This document shows, piece by piece, positions 16,197 to 25,791 of a stretch of 64,000 bases of DNA. Within the stretch, counting starts at the first letter, position 1, and each line of letters starts with the position of its first letter. This DNA is from Agrobacterium fabrum str. C58. GTDB taxonomy: Bacteria > Pseudomonadota > Alphaproteobacteria > Rhizobiales > Rhizobiaceae. The position numbers were made by a program, and so were the translations under genes. The stretch lies in contig NC_003062.2 in NCBI RefSeq assembly GCF_000092025.1, positions 1,982,001 to 2,046,000 on the forward strand, read 5' to 3'. A model generated the notes under the pieces. That model was not told the DNA's origin. It worked only from the letters and a program-made list of their open reading frames with translations, and did not search any database.

Positions 16197-17093
16197 TCAC
16201 GGCTGGATGCGCGTCCAGTCATCCCCCATCTGGTTGCGGAACCAGGTCATCTGCCGTTTGGCATATTGGCGGGTCGCAGCCGCCGATTTTTCTATCACCT
16301 CCGCCGCACCCATGCGCCCAGTCAGCATATCGGCGATCTGAGCAACGCCAATCGCCTTCATCGCCGTTGCATCGGGCGCTAGATTGAGCGCAAGAAGCGC
16401 CTGGACCTCCTCCACCGCACCACTGTCCATCATCGCCTCAAAACGGCGGTTGATACGGTCATGCAGCACCGGCCTCTCCGGCAGGACGATGAATTTCTGC
16501 GCCCGCTCGGGATCGATGATCATCGGGCCGCTGGCGCGCTGGAAATCGCGGATCGATTTCCCCGTCGCCTCGAGCACCTCCAGTGCCCGGACGATGCGCT
16601 GGCCATCTCCCGGCTGCAGCATCTGCGCCATGGACGGATCGCGGCTCACCAATTCGGCGTGAAGCTTTGCCGCTCCCTCTTCGATCAACCGGGCGCGCAG
16701 CCCCTCGCGGAGGTCATCGGGAATGGCGGGCATATCGGAAAGGCCGCCGGTCAGCGCCTTGAAATAAAGCCCCGTACCGCCGACAATGACAGGAAAACGC
16801 CCCTCACCGCGCAGATCCGAAAGCAGTCCGGAAATATCCCGCAGCCATTCGCCGGTCGAATAGGCGCTGCCAGCGGGCACATGGCCGTAGAGACGGTGTG
16901 GCACCCCCTCCATTTCGTGGTCGGAAGGCCGGGCGGTCAGCACCCGCAGCGTGTCGTAAACCTGCATGCTGTCGGCATTGATGACGACGCCGTTCCGCTC
17001 CCGCGCCAGACGAAGCGCAAGCGCGGACTTGCCGCTTGCCGTCGGGCCGGTTATCAGGATCGCATCAAAATTCTGATCAAGGTTTTTCATCAT
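16197..17093 (-). CDS. miaA: tRNA dimethylallyltransferase
   Basis: A ~298-residue enzyme that adds a dimethylallyl group to A37 of tRNAs reading UNN codons. The P-loop ITGPTASGKSALA, the substrate motif NADSMQVYDTLRVLTARP, GGTGLYFKALTGG and the C-terminal RQYAKRQMTWFRNQ tRNA-binding motif are all present. Two adjacent ATG codons (17093 and 17090) are possible starts. Both overlap the ATG of serB on the other strand, so the two genes diverge with overlapping start codons. It is convergent with the HerA-like gene, seven bases apart. Confidence 0.95.
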   Translation of the reverse strand: MMKNLDQNFDAILITGPTASGKSALALRLARERNGVVINADSMQVYDTLRVLTARPSDHEMEGVPHRLYGHVPAGSAYSTGEWLRDISGLLSDLRGEGRFPVIVGGTGLYFKALTGGLSDMPAIPDDLREGLRARLIEEGAAKLHAELVSRDPSMAQMLQPGDGQRIVRALEVLEATGKSIRDFQRASGPMIIDPERAQKFIVLPERPVLHDRINRRFEAMMDSGAVEEVQALLALNLAPDATAMKAIGVAQIADMLTGRMGAAEVIEKSAAATRQYAKRQMTWFRNQMGDDWTRIQP

Positions 17094-17982
17094 GGCTCTG
17101 GTTGCCACGCTTATCGCCAATCCGTCAAATCCTGTTCTGACAGCAGCCCTCGGCGAAGCCGCCGCAAAGGCGGTCAATGCATCGGGCCTTTATTGGCTGG
17201 CCGACGGCATCGCCTGCGATATAGCCCTGCCCCTGGGCACCGCAGCCGAACAGGCGCGCAGCGCGATTGCAGCCGCGCTTATCGGAAAACCCATCGATAT
17301 CGTCATCCAGGAGCAGGACCAGCGGCGCAAGAAGCTGCTGATCGCCGACATGGATTCAACCATGATCGGCCAGGAGTGCATCGACGAGCTGGCCGCCGAA
17401 GTCGGGCTGAAGGACAAGGTCTCCGCCATCACCGCCCGTGCGATGAATGGCGAGATCGCTTTTGAGCCGGCGCTGCGTGAGCGCGTCGCACTGCTGAAGG
17501 GCCTGCCGGTCTCTGTCATCGATGACGTCATCGAAAAGCGCATCACGCTGACATCAGGCGGCAAGGAGCTGATCGCCACCATGAAAGCGAAGGGTTATTA
17601 CACCGCCCTCGTTTCCGGCGGCTTCACCGTCTTCACCAACCGCGTCGCTGCGATGCTTGGTTTTGATGAGAACCGCGCCAATCTGCTCGGCGAAGCCAAT
17701 GGCGAGCTTGATGGCACCGTTGCCGAACCCATCCTCGGCAAACAGGCCAAAGTGGATGCACTGAACGATATTGCCGCAAGGCTCGGCATTTCGTCTGAAG
17801 AGGCGATGGCGGTCGGCGATGGCGCCAATGATCTCGGCATGCTGCATGTGGCCGGTGCAGGCGTTGCCCTGCACGCCAAGCCCGCCGTGGCCGCCGAAGC
17901 GCAGATGCGCATCGACCATGGCGACCTGACCGCGCTTCTCTACATCCAGGGCTATCGCAAGACGGATTTTGTCATTCCATGA
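17092..17982 (+). CDS. serB: Phosphoserine phosphatase
   Basis: A 296-residue HAD-superfamily phosphatase, last step of serine synthesis. The catalytic motif DMDSTMIG has nucleophile Asp86 and acid Asp88; motif II is in LVSGGFTVF and motif III is VGDGANDLGML. A ~75-residue ACT-like N-terminal domain precedes the HAD part. AAGG lies 9-12 bases before the ATG, inside the miaA coding region. Its stop overlaps the GNAT start (ATGA), so the two are co-translated. Confidence 0.95.
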   Translation: MALVATLIANPSNPVLTAALGEAAAKAVNASGLYWLADGIACDIALPLGTAAEQARSAIAAALIGKPIDIVIQEQDQRRKKLLIADMDSTMIGQECIDELAAEVGLKDKVSAITARAMNGEIAFEPALRERVALLKGLPVSVIDDVIEKRITLTSGGKELIATMKAKGYYTALVSGGFTVFTNRVAAMLGFDENRANLLGEANGELDGTVAEPILGKQAKVDALNDIAARLGISSEEAMAVGDGANDLGMLHVAGAGVALHAKPAVAAEAQMRIDHGDLTALLYIQGYRKTDFVIP

Positions 17983-18542
17983 TCATTCGTGAGACAGAAA
18001 GACTCATTCTGCGCGAATGGAAGGAGAGCGACCGCGACCTGTTCCGCGAAATCAACGCGGATGAGAAGGTCATGGAATTTTTCCCCTTCCGCCGCAGCCA
18101 TGCGGAAGCGGACGCGGTGCTGGAAACCATCAATGGCATGATCCGCGGCAGCGGCTATGGCTTTTATGCCATGGAGCTGCGAGAAACCGGTGAAGTGATG
18201 GGGTTCTGCGGCATATCGCCTGTCATGAACCTCGATCCGCCCTTCCCGATCGGCACCATGGAAATCGGCTGGCGGCTCGCCACTCGCTTCTGGGGGCACG
18301 GTTATGTCACCGAAGCTGCGCAATCGCTGCTCGTCATGGCTTTCGATGAAAAGGAGACGCCGGAAATCGTCTCCTTTGCCGTCCACGACAACCATCGTTC
18401 GACGGCGGTCATGGAACGCATCGGCTTGAGGCGTGATCCTTCCCGCGATTTCGACCACCCGCGCGTGCCGGAAGAGACGCACCCGCATCTGCGGCCCCAC
18501 GTCACCTATGCGCTGACGCTGGAGGAATGGCGGGCGCGATAA
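17979..18542 (+). CDS. GNAT N-acetyltransferase, RimJ/RimL-like
   Basis: A 187-residue acetyl-CoA-dependent transferase (ETERLILREWKESDRDLFREINADEKVM at the N-terminus; the acetyl-CoA site in GWRLATRFWGHGYVTEAA; AVHDNHRSTAVMERIGLR). This is the RimJ-like subgroup, which acetylates protein N-termini, amino acids or small molecules; the substrate cannot be told. It overlaps serB by four bases and is probably co-expressed with it, though no link in function is known. Confidence 0.88.
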   Translation: MIIRETERLILREWKESDRDLFREINADEKVMEFFPFRRSHAEADAVLETINGMIRGSGYGFYAMELRETGEVMGFCGISPVMNLDPPFPIGTMEIGWRLATRFWGHGYVTEAAQSLLVMAFDEKETPEIVSFAVHDNHRSTAVMERIGLRRDPSRDFDHPRVPEETHPHLRPHVTYALTLEEWRAR

Positions 18543-18567
18543 AACGCCTGCCCGTCAGTTCCGAAAG

Positions 18568-19317
18568 TCATTTCACCGCGGCATTGCCGCCATCGGCAAA
18601 CAATGCGGCCCCGGCGACGAAGCTTGCCATTGGGCTTGCGAGGAAAAGAGCGGCCTGCGCAATTTCCTCGGGCTGGGCAATGCGCTTCATCGCATGCAGG
18701 CCGGCGGCCCATTCCTTCTGCGCCGGGTCTCCTGCGGCCGGTGTATCGACCCCGCCGGGGAGCAGGGCATTGGCGCGAATGCCATTGATCGCATAATCGG
18801 CGGTAATGCCCTTCACCAGCCCCATTAACGCTGCCTTCGCAGTTCCATAAGCCGACATGCCAGGAATGCCGGCGCTGGTGCCGACGAAGCTCGACGTAAA
18901 GACGATGGAACCGCCGCCCCGCTTCAGCATCGGCGGAATCTGGTAACGCGCCCCCAGAAAGGCGGAGGTGAGATTGACGTTGAGGACATGATCCCACTCC
19001 TCGGGCGAAATCTCCGCCAGCGGCTTCATAGCCCCCACCGCCCCGGCATTATTGATGGCGATATCGAGGCCACCGAAAACGCCCACGGCCGCATCCGCCA
19101 ACCGGGAATGGGTTTCCGCAACACCGGCGTCGCCCGCAACCGCATGGACACGGCCGCCGGCATCACGAATGTCGGCTGCAACCTCCTGCAGCGCCTTTTC
19201 ACCGCGCGCATTGATGACGACTGCCGCGCCTTGCGTGACAAACAGCATCGCCGTCGCCCGGCCGATGCCGGATGACGCGCCGGTGATGATAGCAACCTTG
19301 TTTTCGAGTAATTTCAT
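18568..19317 (-). CDS. Short-chain dehydrogenase/reductase
   Basis: A 249-residue classical SDR. The cofactor motif TGASSGIG is at 12-19, NNAG at 89-92, and the catalytic Ser142/143, Tyr157 and Lys161 (YGTAK) are in place. The Arg in INARG after strand 2 suggests NADP(H). The C-terminal region FVAGAALFADGG is standard. The gene stands alone between the convergent GNAT gene and degP. The substrate is not evident. Confidence 0.9.
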   Translation of the reverse strand: MKLLENKVAIITGASSGIGRATAMLFVTQGAAVVINARGEKALQEVAADIRDAGGRVHAVAGDAGVAETHSRLADAAVGVFGGLDIAINNAGAVGAMKPLAEISPEEWDHVLNVNLTSAFLGARYQIPPMLKRGGGSIVFTSSFVGTSAGIPGMSAYGTAKAALMGLVKGITADYAINGIRANALLPGGVDTPAAGDPAQKEWAAGLHAMKRIAQPEEIAQAALFLASPMASFVAGAALFADGGNAAVK

Positions 19318-19406
19318 ATCCTTGGCCTCCGTTTGATGGAGACCAAGGGATAGGGACCCGACAGTGCCGCAACCACCCGATTCCTGACGGATCGGGCGAA
19401 AAGCGT

Positions 19407-20951
19407 TTATTCCAGCGGCAACGCCACCACGCGCAGATTGCCCTGAGCATCCGCCACCATCATATGCGCGTTCTTGCGGCCTTCGGACTTCAGGCCGTTC
19501 ACACGTACCAGCACGTCGCCAGGAACTTCCATGAAATCCTGCCCGACCTCGACGATGACGTCGCCGGCCTTCATGCCCTTCTGTTCGGCGGGAGAACCGG
19601 GATCGACGCTTGCGACAAGCACGCCTTCCACGCTTTCGGCAATGCCCTTTTCCGTGCGCAGCTCATTGCTCAGCACCACGAGATTCATGCCGAGCACGGT
19701 CTGCGGTGCTTCGCGCACTTCAGGTGTCTGGTCCTGCGCCTGATCGTCGCCACCGTCTTTATCGTCGGGGGCGACCATGCTGCCATCACCGTCTTCACCC
19801 TGCGGGTCGTCGGTCGAGGCCTTCTCGTCGGTCGTATCCTGCAATTGCCCGAGCTTGACCTTGACGGTCTCTTCCTTGCCGTCGCGATAAACGACAACAT
19901 CGACTTCCTTGCCGACAGGGCTTTCCGCCACGATACGCAAGAGGTCGCGCATTTCATTGATATCCTTGCCGTCGAACTTCAGCACGACATCACCCGCCTG
20001 GATCGGGCCGTTCTCCACCGGGCCGCCCTTGGCCACGCCTGATATCAGCGCGCCCTTGGCGCTGTCCATGCCGAGGCTCGCAGCCACATCATCAGTAACA
20101 GGCTGAACGCGAACGCCGAGCCAGCCGCGGCGGGTCTCGCCGAATTCGATGAGCTGCTGCACGATATTCTGGGCAAGCTCCGTCGGTACGGCGAAACCAA
20201 TACCGATCGAACCGCCGCTCGGCGAAATGATCGCCGTATTGATGCCGATCACCTCACCCTTCATGTTGAAGAGCGGGCCACCGGAGTTACCCTTGTTGAT
20301 GGCCGCATCCGTCTGGATGAAATTGTCATAGGGGCCGGCATTGATATTGCGGCCGCGCGCGGAAATGACGCCCACGGTCAGCGATCCGCCAAGCCCGAAC
20401 GGATTGCCGACAGCCATCACCCAGTCGCCGATGCGCATGCTGCGCGAATCGCCGAACTTCACGGCCTTCAGCGGTGTTTTCGGCTCCACCTTCAGGACCG
20501 AAAGGTCGGTCTTGGTATCGGTACCGACCAGCGTCGCCTTGAGCTTCGAGCCATTCGGGAAAATCACCTCGATGGCATCAGCACCCTCGATGACGTGGTT
20601 GTTGGTCACGACATAGCCAGCCGGATCGATCACGAAACCCGACCCCAGCGAATTGACCTTTTCGCCGCCTTCCGGCTTCTGGCTGTCGAAATAATCCTTG
20701 AAGAACTCCTGGAAGGGCGAACCTTCCGGCAGCTTCGGCGGAACTGGACCCTTGCCCTCGGTCTTGACGTTCTGGGACGTGGAAATATTCACCACCGCAT
20801 CGAGCAGCGGCTCGGCAAGATCAGCCACCGATTCCGGCCCATGGCTCTGCGCTCTTGCCGCAACCGGCGCCGAAAGGCTGCCCGCCACAAGCGCGATGCC
20901 CGCAACTGCGGCAATGCTGCTGCGAAAAGGCGAAAGAAGGGTCACGGCCAT
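19407..20951 (-). CDS. degP: Periplasmic serine protease/chaperone, DegP/HtrA type
   Basis: A 514-residue Do-like protease for misfolded envelope proteins. The signal peptide is ~1-35 (cleavage near VAARAQ), and the catalytic triad is His119 (TNNHVIEG), Asp149 and Ser223 (GNSGGPLF). PDZ1 is ~275-370, a strongly acidic linker rich in Asp/Gln/Gly is ~378-415, and PDZ2 is ~420-510. GAGGA precedes the start. The gene lies downstream of hflKC, but a strong terminator sits between them, so it has its own promoter. The acidic inter-PDZ linker is longer than in E. coli DegP. Confidence 0.93.
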   Translation of the reverse strand: MAVTLLSPFRSSIAAVAGIALVAGSLSAPVAARAQSHGPESVADLAEPLLDAVVNISTSQNVKTEGKGPVPPKLPEGSPFQEFFKDYFDSQKPEGGEKVNSLGSGFVIDPAGYVVTNNHVIEGADAIEVIFPNGSKLKATLVGTDTKTDLSVLKVEPKTPLKAVKFGDSRSMRIGDWVMAVGNPFGLGGSLTVGVISARGRNINAGPYDNFIQTDAAINKGNSGGPLFNMKGEVIGINTAIISPSGGSIGIGFAVPTELAQNIVQQLIEFGETRRGWLGVRVQPVTDDVAASLGMDSAKGALISGVAKGGPVENGPIQAGDVVLKFDGKDINEMRDLLRIVAESPVGKEVDVVVYRDGKEETVKVKLGQLQDTTDEKASTDDPQGEDGDGSMVAPDDKDGGDDQAQDQTPEVREAPQTVLGMNLVVLSNELRTEKGIAESVEGVLVASVDPGSPAEQKGMKAGDVIVEVGQDFMEVPGDVLVRVNGLKSEGRKNAHMMVADAQGNLRVVALPLE

Positions 20952-21090
20952 AAGCGTCCTCGCGTTTCAAATCGTCATGCCCTGCTTATATCGTCAAAGC
21001 ATAAGGCGGAATGATGAAGTGTAAAAATACCTTTTCGTGAACAGGCGGGGATGTCCTGCCCGTAGCCACAGCATTGGCACGAAAGCGGAG

Positions 21091-21120
21091 TAAAAAGAAA
21101 GGGCCGGTAAAAACCGGCCC
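21091..21120 (-). terminator. Rho-independent terminator after hflC
   Basis: Perfect 8-bp stem, GGGCCGGT (21101-21108) and ACCGGCCC (21113-21120) around four A residues, followed on the minus strand by TTTCTTTTT. It ends the hflK-hflC transcript 24 bases past hflC. Confidence 0.85.
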
Positions 21121-21143
21121 CTCCAAAATCATTCGATCCGCTA

Positions 21144-22067
21144 TCAGTTCGCCGGCGCTGGCGCAGGTGCGGCGGGAGCCGCAGGTGGCGCACCGTTGAT
21201 ATTGTTGAAATAACGGAAGAAGGTCGAATCCGGGGACAGGACCAGCGTCGTGCCGTTACCGTTCAACGCATTGGCGTAAGCAGACATGGAGCGATAGAAC
21301 TCGAAGAAATCAGGATCGCGCTGGAAAGCCACACCGAAGACCTTGTTGCGTTCGGCATCGCCTTCACCGCGCAGCACTTCGGACTGCCGCTGGGCCGTGG
21401 ACTCGAGTTCCACAACCTCACGGTCGGCAACGGCCCGGCGACGCTGCGCCGCCTCGTTACCGCGTGCGCGGATAAGTTCGGCTTCGGCAAGACGTTCCGA
21501 CTTCATGCGCTCGAAGGTCTGCTGCGACACTTCCTGCGTCAGATCGGTACGACGGATGCGGACATCCACGATGCTGATGCCGAGCGATTCCGCATCGGGA
21601 CGCAGATCGTCACGCACTTCCTGCATCATCGATGCACGCGCATCCGAAAGTGCGGATTCAAAGCCGCGCAGACCGTAGACCCGGCGCAACGATGCGTCGA
21701 GACGGGTGCGCAGGCGCGATTCCGCCGACATCTGGTCACCTGAGACCGTCTGCCGGAAGCGGCGCGCATCCGTGATGCGATAGACCACGAAGGCATCGAC
21801 CTCATAGAACTTGCCGCCGGAGACCTGAACACGGATATTGTCGTGATCGAAGCGCAGCGCGCGGTTCTCGACATATTGCACGCGGTCGGCATCCATGAAG
21901 GCGAAGGGCAGCTTGAAATAGAGGCCCGGCGCCGTTTTCACATCCTGGATCTGACCGAAGCGGACGACGATGGCCTGCTGGCGCTCGTTGACGACGAAGA
22001 TCGACGAATAACCGAGGAAAAGCAGGACGGCGAGACCGACAAGAACGGCCGTAAGACGGTTACCCAT
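21144..22067 (-). CDS. hflC: Membrane protease modulator HflC
   Basis: A 307-residue SPFH/band-7 protein with one N-terminal membrane helix (~6-26), a periplasmic band-7 domain and a coiled-coil region (~160-240). With HflK it forms a large cage around FtsH and limits its proteolysis of membrane proteins. The C-terminus ends in a Pro-Ala-rich tail. The start follows the hflK stop by one base, and its ribosome site lies within hflK. Confidence 0.93.
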   Translation of the reverse strand: MGNRLTAVLVGLAVLLFLGYSSIFVVNERQQAIVVRFGQIQDVKTAPGLYFKLPFAFMDADRVQYVENRALRFDHDNIRVQVSGGKFYEVDAFVVYRITDARRFRQTVSGDQMSAESRLRTRLDASLRRVYGLRGFESALSDARASMMQEVRDDLRPDAESLGISIVDVRIRRTDLTQEVSQQTFERMKSERLAEAELIRARGNEAAQRRRAVADREVVELESTAQRQSEVLRGEGDAERNKVFGVAFQRDPDFFEFYRSMSAYANALNGNGTTLVLSPDSTFFRYFNNINGAPPAAPAAPAPAPAN

Positions 22068-22068
22068 A

Positions 22069-23187
22069 TCAGTTGCCTCCCTGCTGTGCTGCGCCCGGAT
22101 TGTTGCGCATGATCTCGTTCAGAGGCAGATAAGGCACCACGCCCTGTTTCTCGTCGATGATGATCTTGTTGGAACCCTTCAGGACCTGCTCCATCGTTTC
22201 CAGGAACATGCGCTGACGGGTTACCTCAGGCGCCGTGCGATACTGGTCATAGATGGAAATGAAGCGCTGCGCCTCACCTTCCGCCTCGTTGACGACACGC
22301 GACTTGTAGGCGTTCGCCTCTTCGACGATCTGCGCGGCCTGACCGCGTGCGGCACCGAGCTTCTGGTTGGCGTATTGATTGGCTTCCTGAACGAAGCGGT
22401 CTTCATCCTGTTCGGCACGCTGCACTTCGTCGAAGGCATCGGCCACTTCGCGCGGCGGAGCCGCATCTTCGATGGCCACTGCATTGATGGAGATGCCCGC
22501 GCCATAACCGTCCATGGTGGACTGGATGATGCTGCGCACATCCGCCGCAATCGCCTGTCGGTTATCGCGGAAGATATCCTGCGCCGGACGACGGCCAACG
22601 ACTTCGCGCATGGCGCTTTCGGAAACCTGCTGCAGCGTTTCCGCCGGGGCGTCGACGTTGAAGAGATAGGATTTCGGATCGGAGACCGTATAAAGCACCG
22701 AGAACTGAACGTTGACGATGTTCTGGTCGCCGGTCAGCATCACGCCGCTCGACGAAGACGACGAGGCGCGCGAGCCGATATTCTGCTGCTGCTCGGTCAC
22801 CTTGACGATTTCCACCGTCTCGATCGGCCACAGATGGAAATGCAGGCCAGGCATCGAGATTTCGTCCTTCGGACGGCCGAAACGCAGCTCGACGCCGCGC
22901 TCATCCGGCTGGACGGTGTAGATGGACTGGATGCCGAGGAAAACCAGAACGACGAGAACCACGATGGCGACCACGCCGCCATTGAAGCCGCCGGGCAGCA
23001 CATTCTTGAAACGGTCCTGGCTGCGCCGGATGATCTCTTCCAGATCGGGTGGGCCGCCATTGCCGCCGCCACCGCCGCGAGGCCGGTTAGGCCCCTGCCC
23101 CCATGGGCCGCCACCGCCGCCCTGGTTGTTTCCTCCACCGCCGCCGCCCCATGGGCCGCCGCCGCCATTCTGATTGCTCCAGGGCAT
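22069..23187 (-). CDS. hflK: Membrane protease modulator HflK
   Basis: A 372-residue SPFH protein, partner of HflC. A Gly-Asn-Pro-rich cytoplasmic N-terminus (residues ~7-47) precedes the membrane helix at ~70-90; the band-7 domain and long coiled coil follow. I chose the ATG at 23187 over the TTG three bases earlier. It is the first gene of the hflKC pair; folA lies 143 bases upstream on the same strand. The very Gly-rich leader is usual for rhizobial HflK. Confidence 0.93.
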   Translation of the reverse strand: MPWSNQNGGGGPWGGGGGGNNQGGGGGPWGQGPNRPRGGGGGNGGPPDLEEIIRRSQDRFKNVLPGGFNGGVVAIVVLVVLVFLGIQSIYTVQPDERGVELRFGRPKDEISMPGLHFHLWPIETVEIVKVTEQQQNIGSRASSSSSSGVMLTGDQNIVNVQFSVLYTVSDPKSYLFNVDAPAETLQQVSESAMREVVGRRPAQDIFRDNRQAIAADVRSIIQSTMDGYGAGISINAVAIEDAAPPREVADAFDEVQRAEQDEDRFVQEANQYANQKLGAARGQAAQIVEEANAYKSRVVNEAEGEAQRFISIYDQYRTAPEVTRQRMFLETMEQVLKGSNKIIIDEKQGVVPYLPLNEIMRNNPGAAQQGGN

Positions 23188-23330
23188 CAATACCTCTTTA
23201 TAAAAGCCTCTCCCGGTTCCGTTCGTAAGCGATTGCTCGCGTGCGGCGGGAATATCGACCCGTTATAGGAAGGAGAAGCGCCTGTTTCAACGCAGAGGTG
23301 GTAACTAAATACCCAATCGAGGTAAATAGT

Positions 23331-23858
23331 TCACTTTGCCGCGGCTCGTCGCACATAAGTGGTAAACAGAACCGGATAATTGTCCTTTTCCCCTGCGGAC
23401 GCGGCCTTTTCTTCGGTTTTCTCAAAAACGGCGGGATCAATTTCCGGAAAAAAAGTGTCGCCATCGAGTTTTACCGCCACATGGGTGACGGAAAGTTGAT
23501 CGGCAAAGGGCATGGCCTGACGGTAAATCTCGCCACCGCCGGCGACAAAAACCTCGTCCACGCCCAGTTCCACAGCCTTCGTTTTTGCAAGCTTCACGGC
23601 CTCGTCCAGCGACGAAACGACGTCGACGCCTTCAGGCCGGTAATCGGCATTTCGGCTGACGATGATATGCGGACGGCCCGGGAGGGGACGTTCGCCGACA
23701 GACAGAAACGTCTTGCGGCCCATGATGAGCGGCTTGCCCATCGTCATCGCCTTGAAGCGCTTCAGATCGGTCGACAGCTTCCATGGCATGTCGAGATCGC
23801 GGCCGATGACGCCGTTCTCGGAGACCGCAACGATGATGGTGACGCGCGGCTCACTCAT
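23331..23858 (-). CDS. folA: Dihydrofolate reductase
   Basis: A 175-residue NADPH-dependent reductase that restores tetrahydrofolate. Typical elements: [28 protein letters not shown] (substrate-side Asp and Trp), [21 protein letters not shown], and [13 protein letters not shown] (cofactor loop). It overlaps thyA by four bases (ATGA), a logical pairing since thymidylate synthase turns methylene-THF into dihydrofolate, the substrate of this enzyme. Confidence 0.95.
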   Translation of the reverse strand: MSEPRVTIIVAVSENGVIGRDLDMPWKLSTDLKRFKAMTMGKPLIMGRKTFLSVGERPLPGRPHIIVSRNADYRPEGVDVVSSLDEAVKLAKTKAVELGVDEVFVAGGGEIYRQAMPFADQLSVTHVAVKLDGDTFFPEIDPAVFEKTEEKAASAGEKDNYPVLFTTYVRRAAAK

Positions 23859-24649
23859 ACCGCGATCGGTGCCTTGATGCTTGAATCGGCCTCGTAATTC
23901 TCCAGCGTAAAGTCCTCGAACTTAAAGCCGAAAAGGTTCTTCACATCAGGGTTGAGGCGCATGGTCGGCAAGGCCTTCGGCGTACGCGTCATCTGCAGCT
24001 GCGCCTGTTCGAAATGGTTGGCGTAGATATGCGCATCACCAAGGGTATGAACGAAATCGCCGGGCTTGAGGCCCACGACCTGCGCCACCATCAGCGTCAG
24101 CAGCGCGTAGGATGCGATATTGAAGGGCACGCCGAGGAAAATATCGGCCGAGCGCTGGTAAAGCTGGCAGGACAGCTTTCCATCGGACACATAGAACTGG
24201 AACAGGCAATGGCAGGGCGGCAGCGCCATTTCGTCCACCAGCGCCGGGTTCCAGGCCGAAACGATGTGGCGGCGGGAATTGGGATTGGTTTTAAGCGCCT
24301 CGATCAGAAGCGCGATCTGGTCGATATGGCGGCCATCAGGCGCTGGCCAGGACCGCCATTGCGCGCCATAGACCGGACCGAGATCGCCGTTCTCATCGGC
24401 CCATTCATCCCAGATGGAAACACCATTTTCCTTGAGATAGGCAATATTGGTATCGCCGTTTAGGAACCACAGCAGCTCATGGATGATGGAGCGCAGATGC
24501 AGTTTCTTTGTGGTGAGAACCGGAAAACCTTCGGAAAGGTCGAAACGCATCTGGTAACCGAATACCGAACGCGTGCCGGTGCCGGTGCGGTCTCCGCGGT
24601 CGGAGCCGGTTTCCATCACATGCCGGAGAAGATCGAGATATTGTTTCAT
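23855..24649 (-). CDS. thyA: Thymidylate synthase
   Basis: A 264-residue enzyme, the same length as E. coli ThyA, that methylates dUMP to dTMP with methylene-THF. The nucleophile Cys146 lies in [13 protein letters not shown]; the [11 protein letters not shown] loop, NGDTNIAYL and [15 protein letters not shown] dUMP/folate residues are intact. The start MKQYLDLL at 24649 fits the family; the frame extends 15 codons upstream without support. It is coupled to folA. Confidence 0.96.
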
Positions 24650-24741
24650 GCGTTCTGCCGCCGATTCCCTGATATCAAGGGAATATAATAGCACAGGGCG
24701 GCAGAACCAATCACCTAATGCGGGTTTATCCCCGGCTCAGA

Positions 24742-25050
24742 TCAAAGCGACTGAAGCTTGCCCAGTTCCTTGGCCACCAGATAATAGAAGGTCACGCGAG
24801 ACTTGGAGCGATCCGCAGCCATGGCTTTTGCGACAGTGGCGATTGCCTTGTCCGCGCTGTCGTCGGTGACCCCGAGCTTCTTGCCGCACCAGCTAGCCTT
24901 CACGCGCGCAAGCTCTTCTGGATCGGAAGCGGACACCAGAGACGAATCCCGGTTGCGCAGGGCAATGCCGAGATGTTTGACGATCTTGCCGACCACGGCT
25001 TCGTCGGCTGCTGCGTCGTATTTCTTCACATCTGCGAGATAGTCGGTCAT
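24742..25050 (-). CDS. DUF2853-family small protein
   Basis: A 102-residue acidic-to-neutral soluble helical protein (MTDYLADVKKYDAAADEAVVGKIVKHLGIAL; GVTDDSADKAIATVAKAMAADRSKSRVTFYYLVAKELGKL). I recognise it as the DUF2853 family, widespread in proteobacteria and without known function. AAGGAG precedes the chosen ATG. It lies between thyA and the tmRNA gene on its own short transcript. Confidence 0.8.
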   Translation of the reverse strand: MTDYLADVKKYDAAADEAVVGKIVKHLGIALRNRDSSLVSASDPEELARVKASWCGKKLGVTDDSADKAIATVAKAMAADRSKSRVTFYYLVAKELGKLQSL

Positions 25051-25227
25051 ATCAACTCCTTCGTGTGTCCCCGGCGCAACGTTACTTCTGGTGACCGGTT
25101 GCAGGAGAATGGGACAGCAATCTCCCGTCGTCAAGAATAGTCTAAATTACGGACCACAATGACGAAACCTTTTCATGGAATTGTCATCACCCCCCTTTTC
25201 TAAGGCCGGCGAAACGCCTATATGAGC

Positions 25228-25565
25228 CTTGCCGGGGCAACCCGGCTATGGCGATAAACGGTCGGTGTAATAAACCTATTGGACCCGGGGGCGGTACCCG
25301 GCGCCTCCACCAAAAACCGGCGGGATCTCAAGATGAGGCCGGCTTTTGATGGGGGCGAAATAGGATCGACAAGGGCGTAAAGATCGAACTTTTGCTCGGC
25401 ATGATACCGCCGTTATCGGGTCACAAGTGTAGTTGCAAATGACAACAACGCTAAGGAATACGCTCTCGCTGCCTAATGGCGGTGCGGGAATTCCGCTCTA
25501 AGTCCTTACGGTTAGCCCCGTAAGGCGGGGTTCGGAGGTACCTGGCAACAGAAACCTCCACCTTC
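25228..25565 (+). ncRNA. ssrA: tmRNA, permuted two-piece form
   Basis: Ribosome-rescue RNA in the circularly permuted form of alphaproteobacteria. The acceptor piece comes first and ends in CGCCTCC-ACCA (25303-25312); the coding piece starts at 25351 with GGGGGCG, which pairs with those seven bases to form the acceptor stem (one G-U). About 38 bases between the pieces are removed in processing. The tag frame at 25435-25476 encodes ANDNNAKEYALAA and a stop. A hairpin of GGAGGT (25534-25539) with ACCTCC (25554-25559) closes the 3' end. The 5' and 3' limits are approximate. Confidence 0.92.
25435..25476 (+). other. tmRNA proteolysis-tag reading frame
   Basis: Codons GCA AAT GAC AAC AAC GCT AAG GAA TAC GCT CTC GCT GCC then TAA give ANDNNAKEYALAA. 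The ALAA end is the ClpXP/ClpAP degron, and the first part is the usual SspB-contact region. The adaptor gene sspB follows 320 bases later. Confidence 0.92.
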
Positions 25566-25791
25566 TCCATTTTGCCTGAATTGATTATATGATAGCTGAC
25601 TTGCAAACGGCATCGGCTTTTCCGTTGCTGCCGTTCGGGACATTGCGTATACTTGGACAACGCGTAGCCGTCAGGATCGAAAATGATCCCGGCTCAAGGA
25701 TTGCGCGAAGATTCAAAGTGTTACAGCGTCCCGGGCGCGCAAGCCGCGCCACGCATGAAAAGACGTTCGAATAAGGGAAAGACAGGACCGC

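Noticed and set aside
23060..23187. Tandem repeat-like GGC/CCG-rich DNA
   Set aside because: It is simply the coding sequence for the Gly-rich N-terminus of HflK, a normal feature of the protein.
25589..25774. A 61-codon frame between ssrA and sspB
   Set aside because: It lies in the tmRNA-sspB spacer, has no ribosome site and no family pattern; more likely untranslated.
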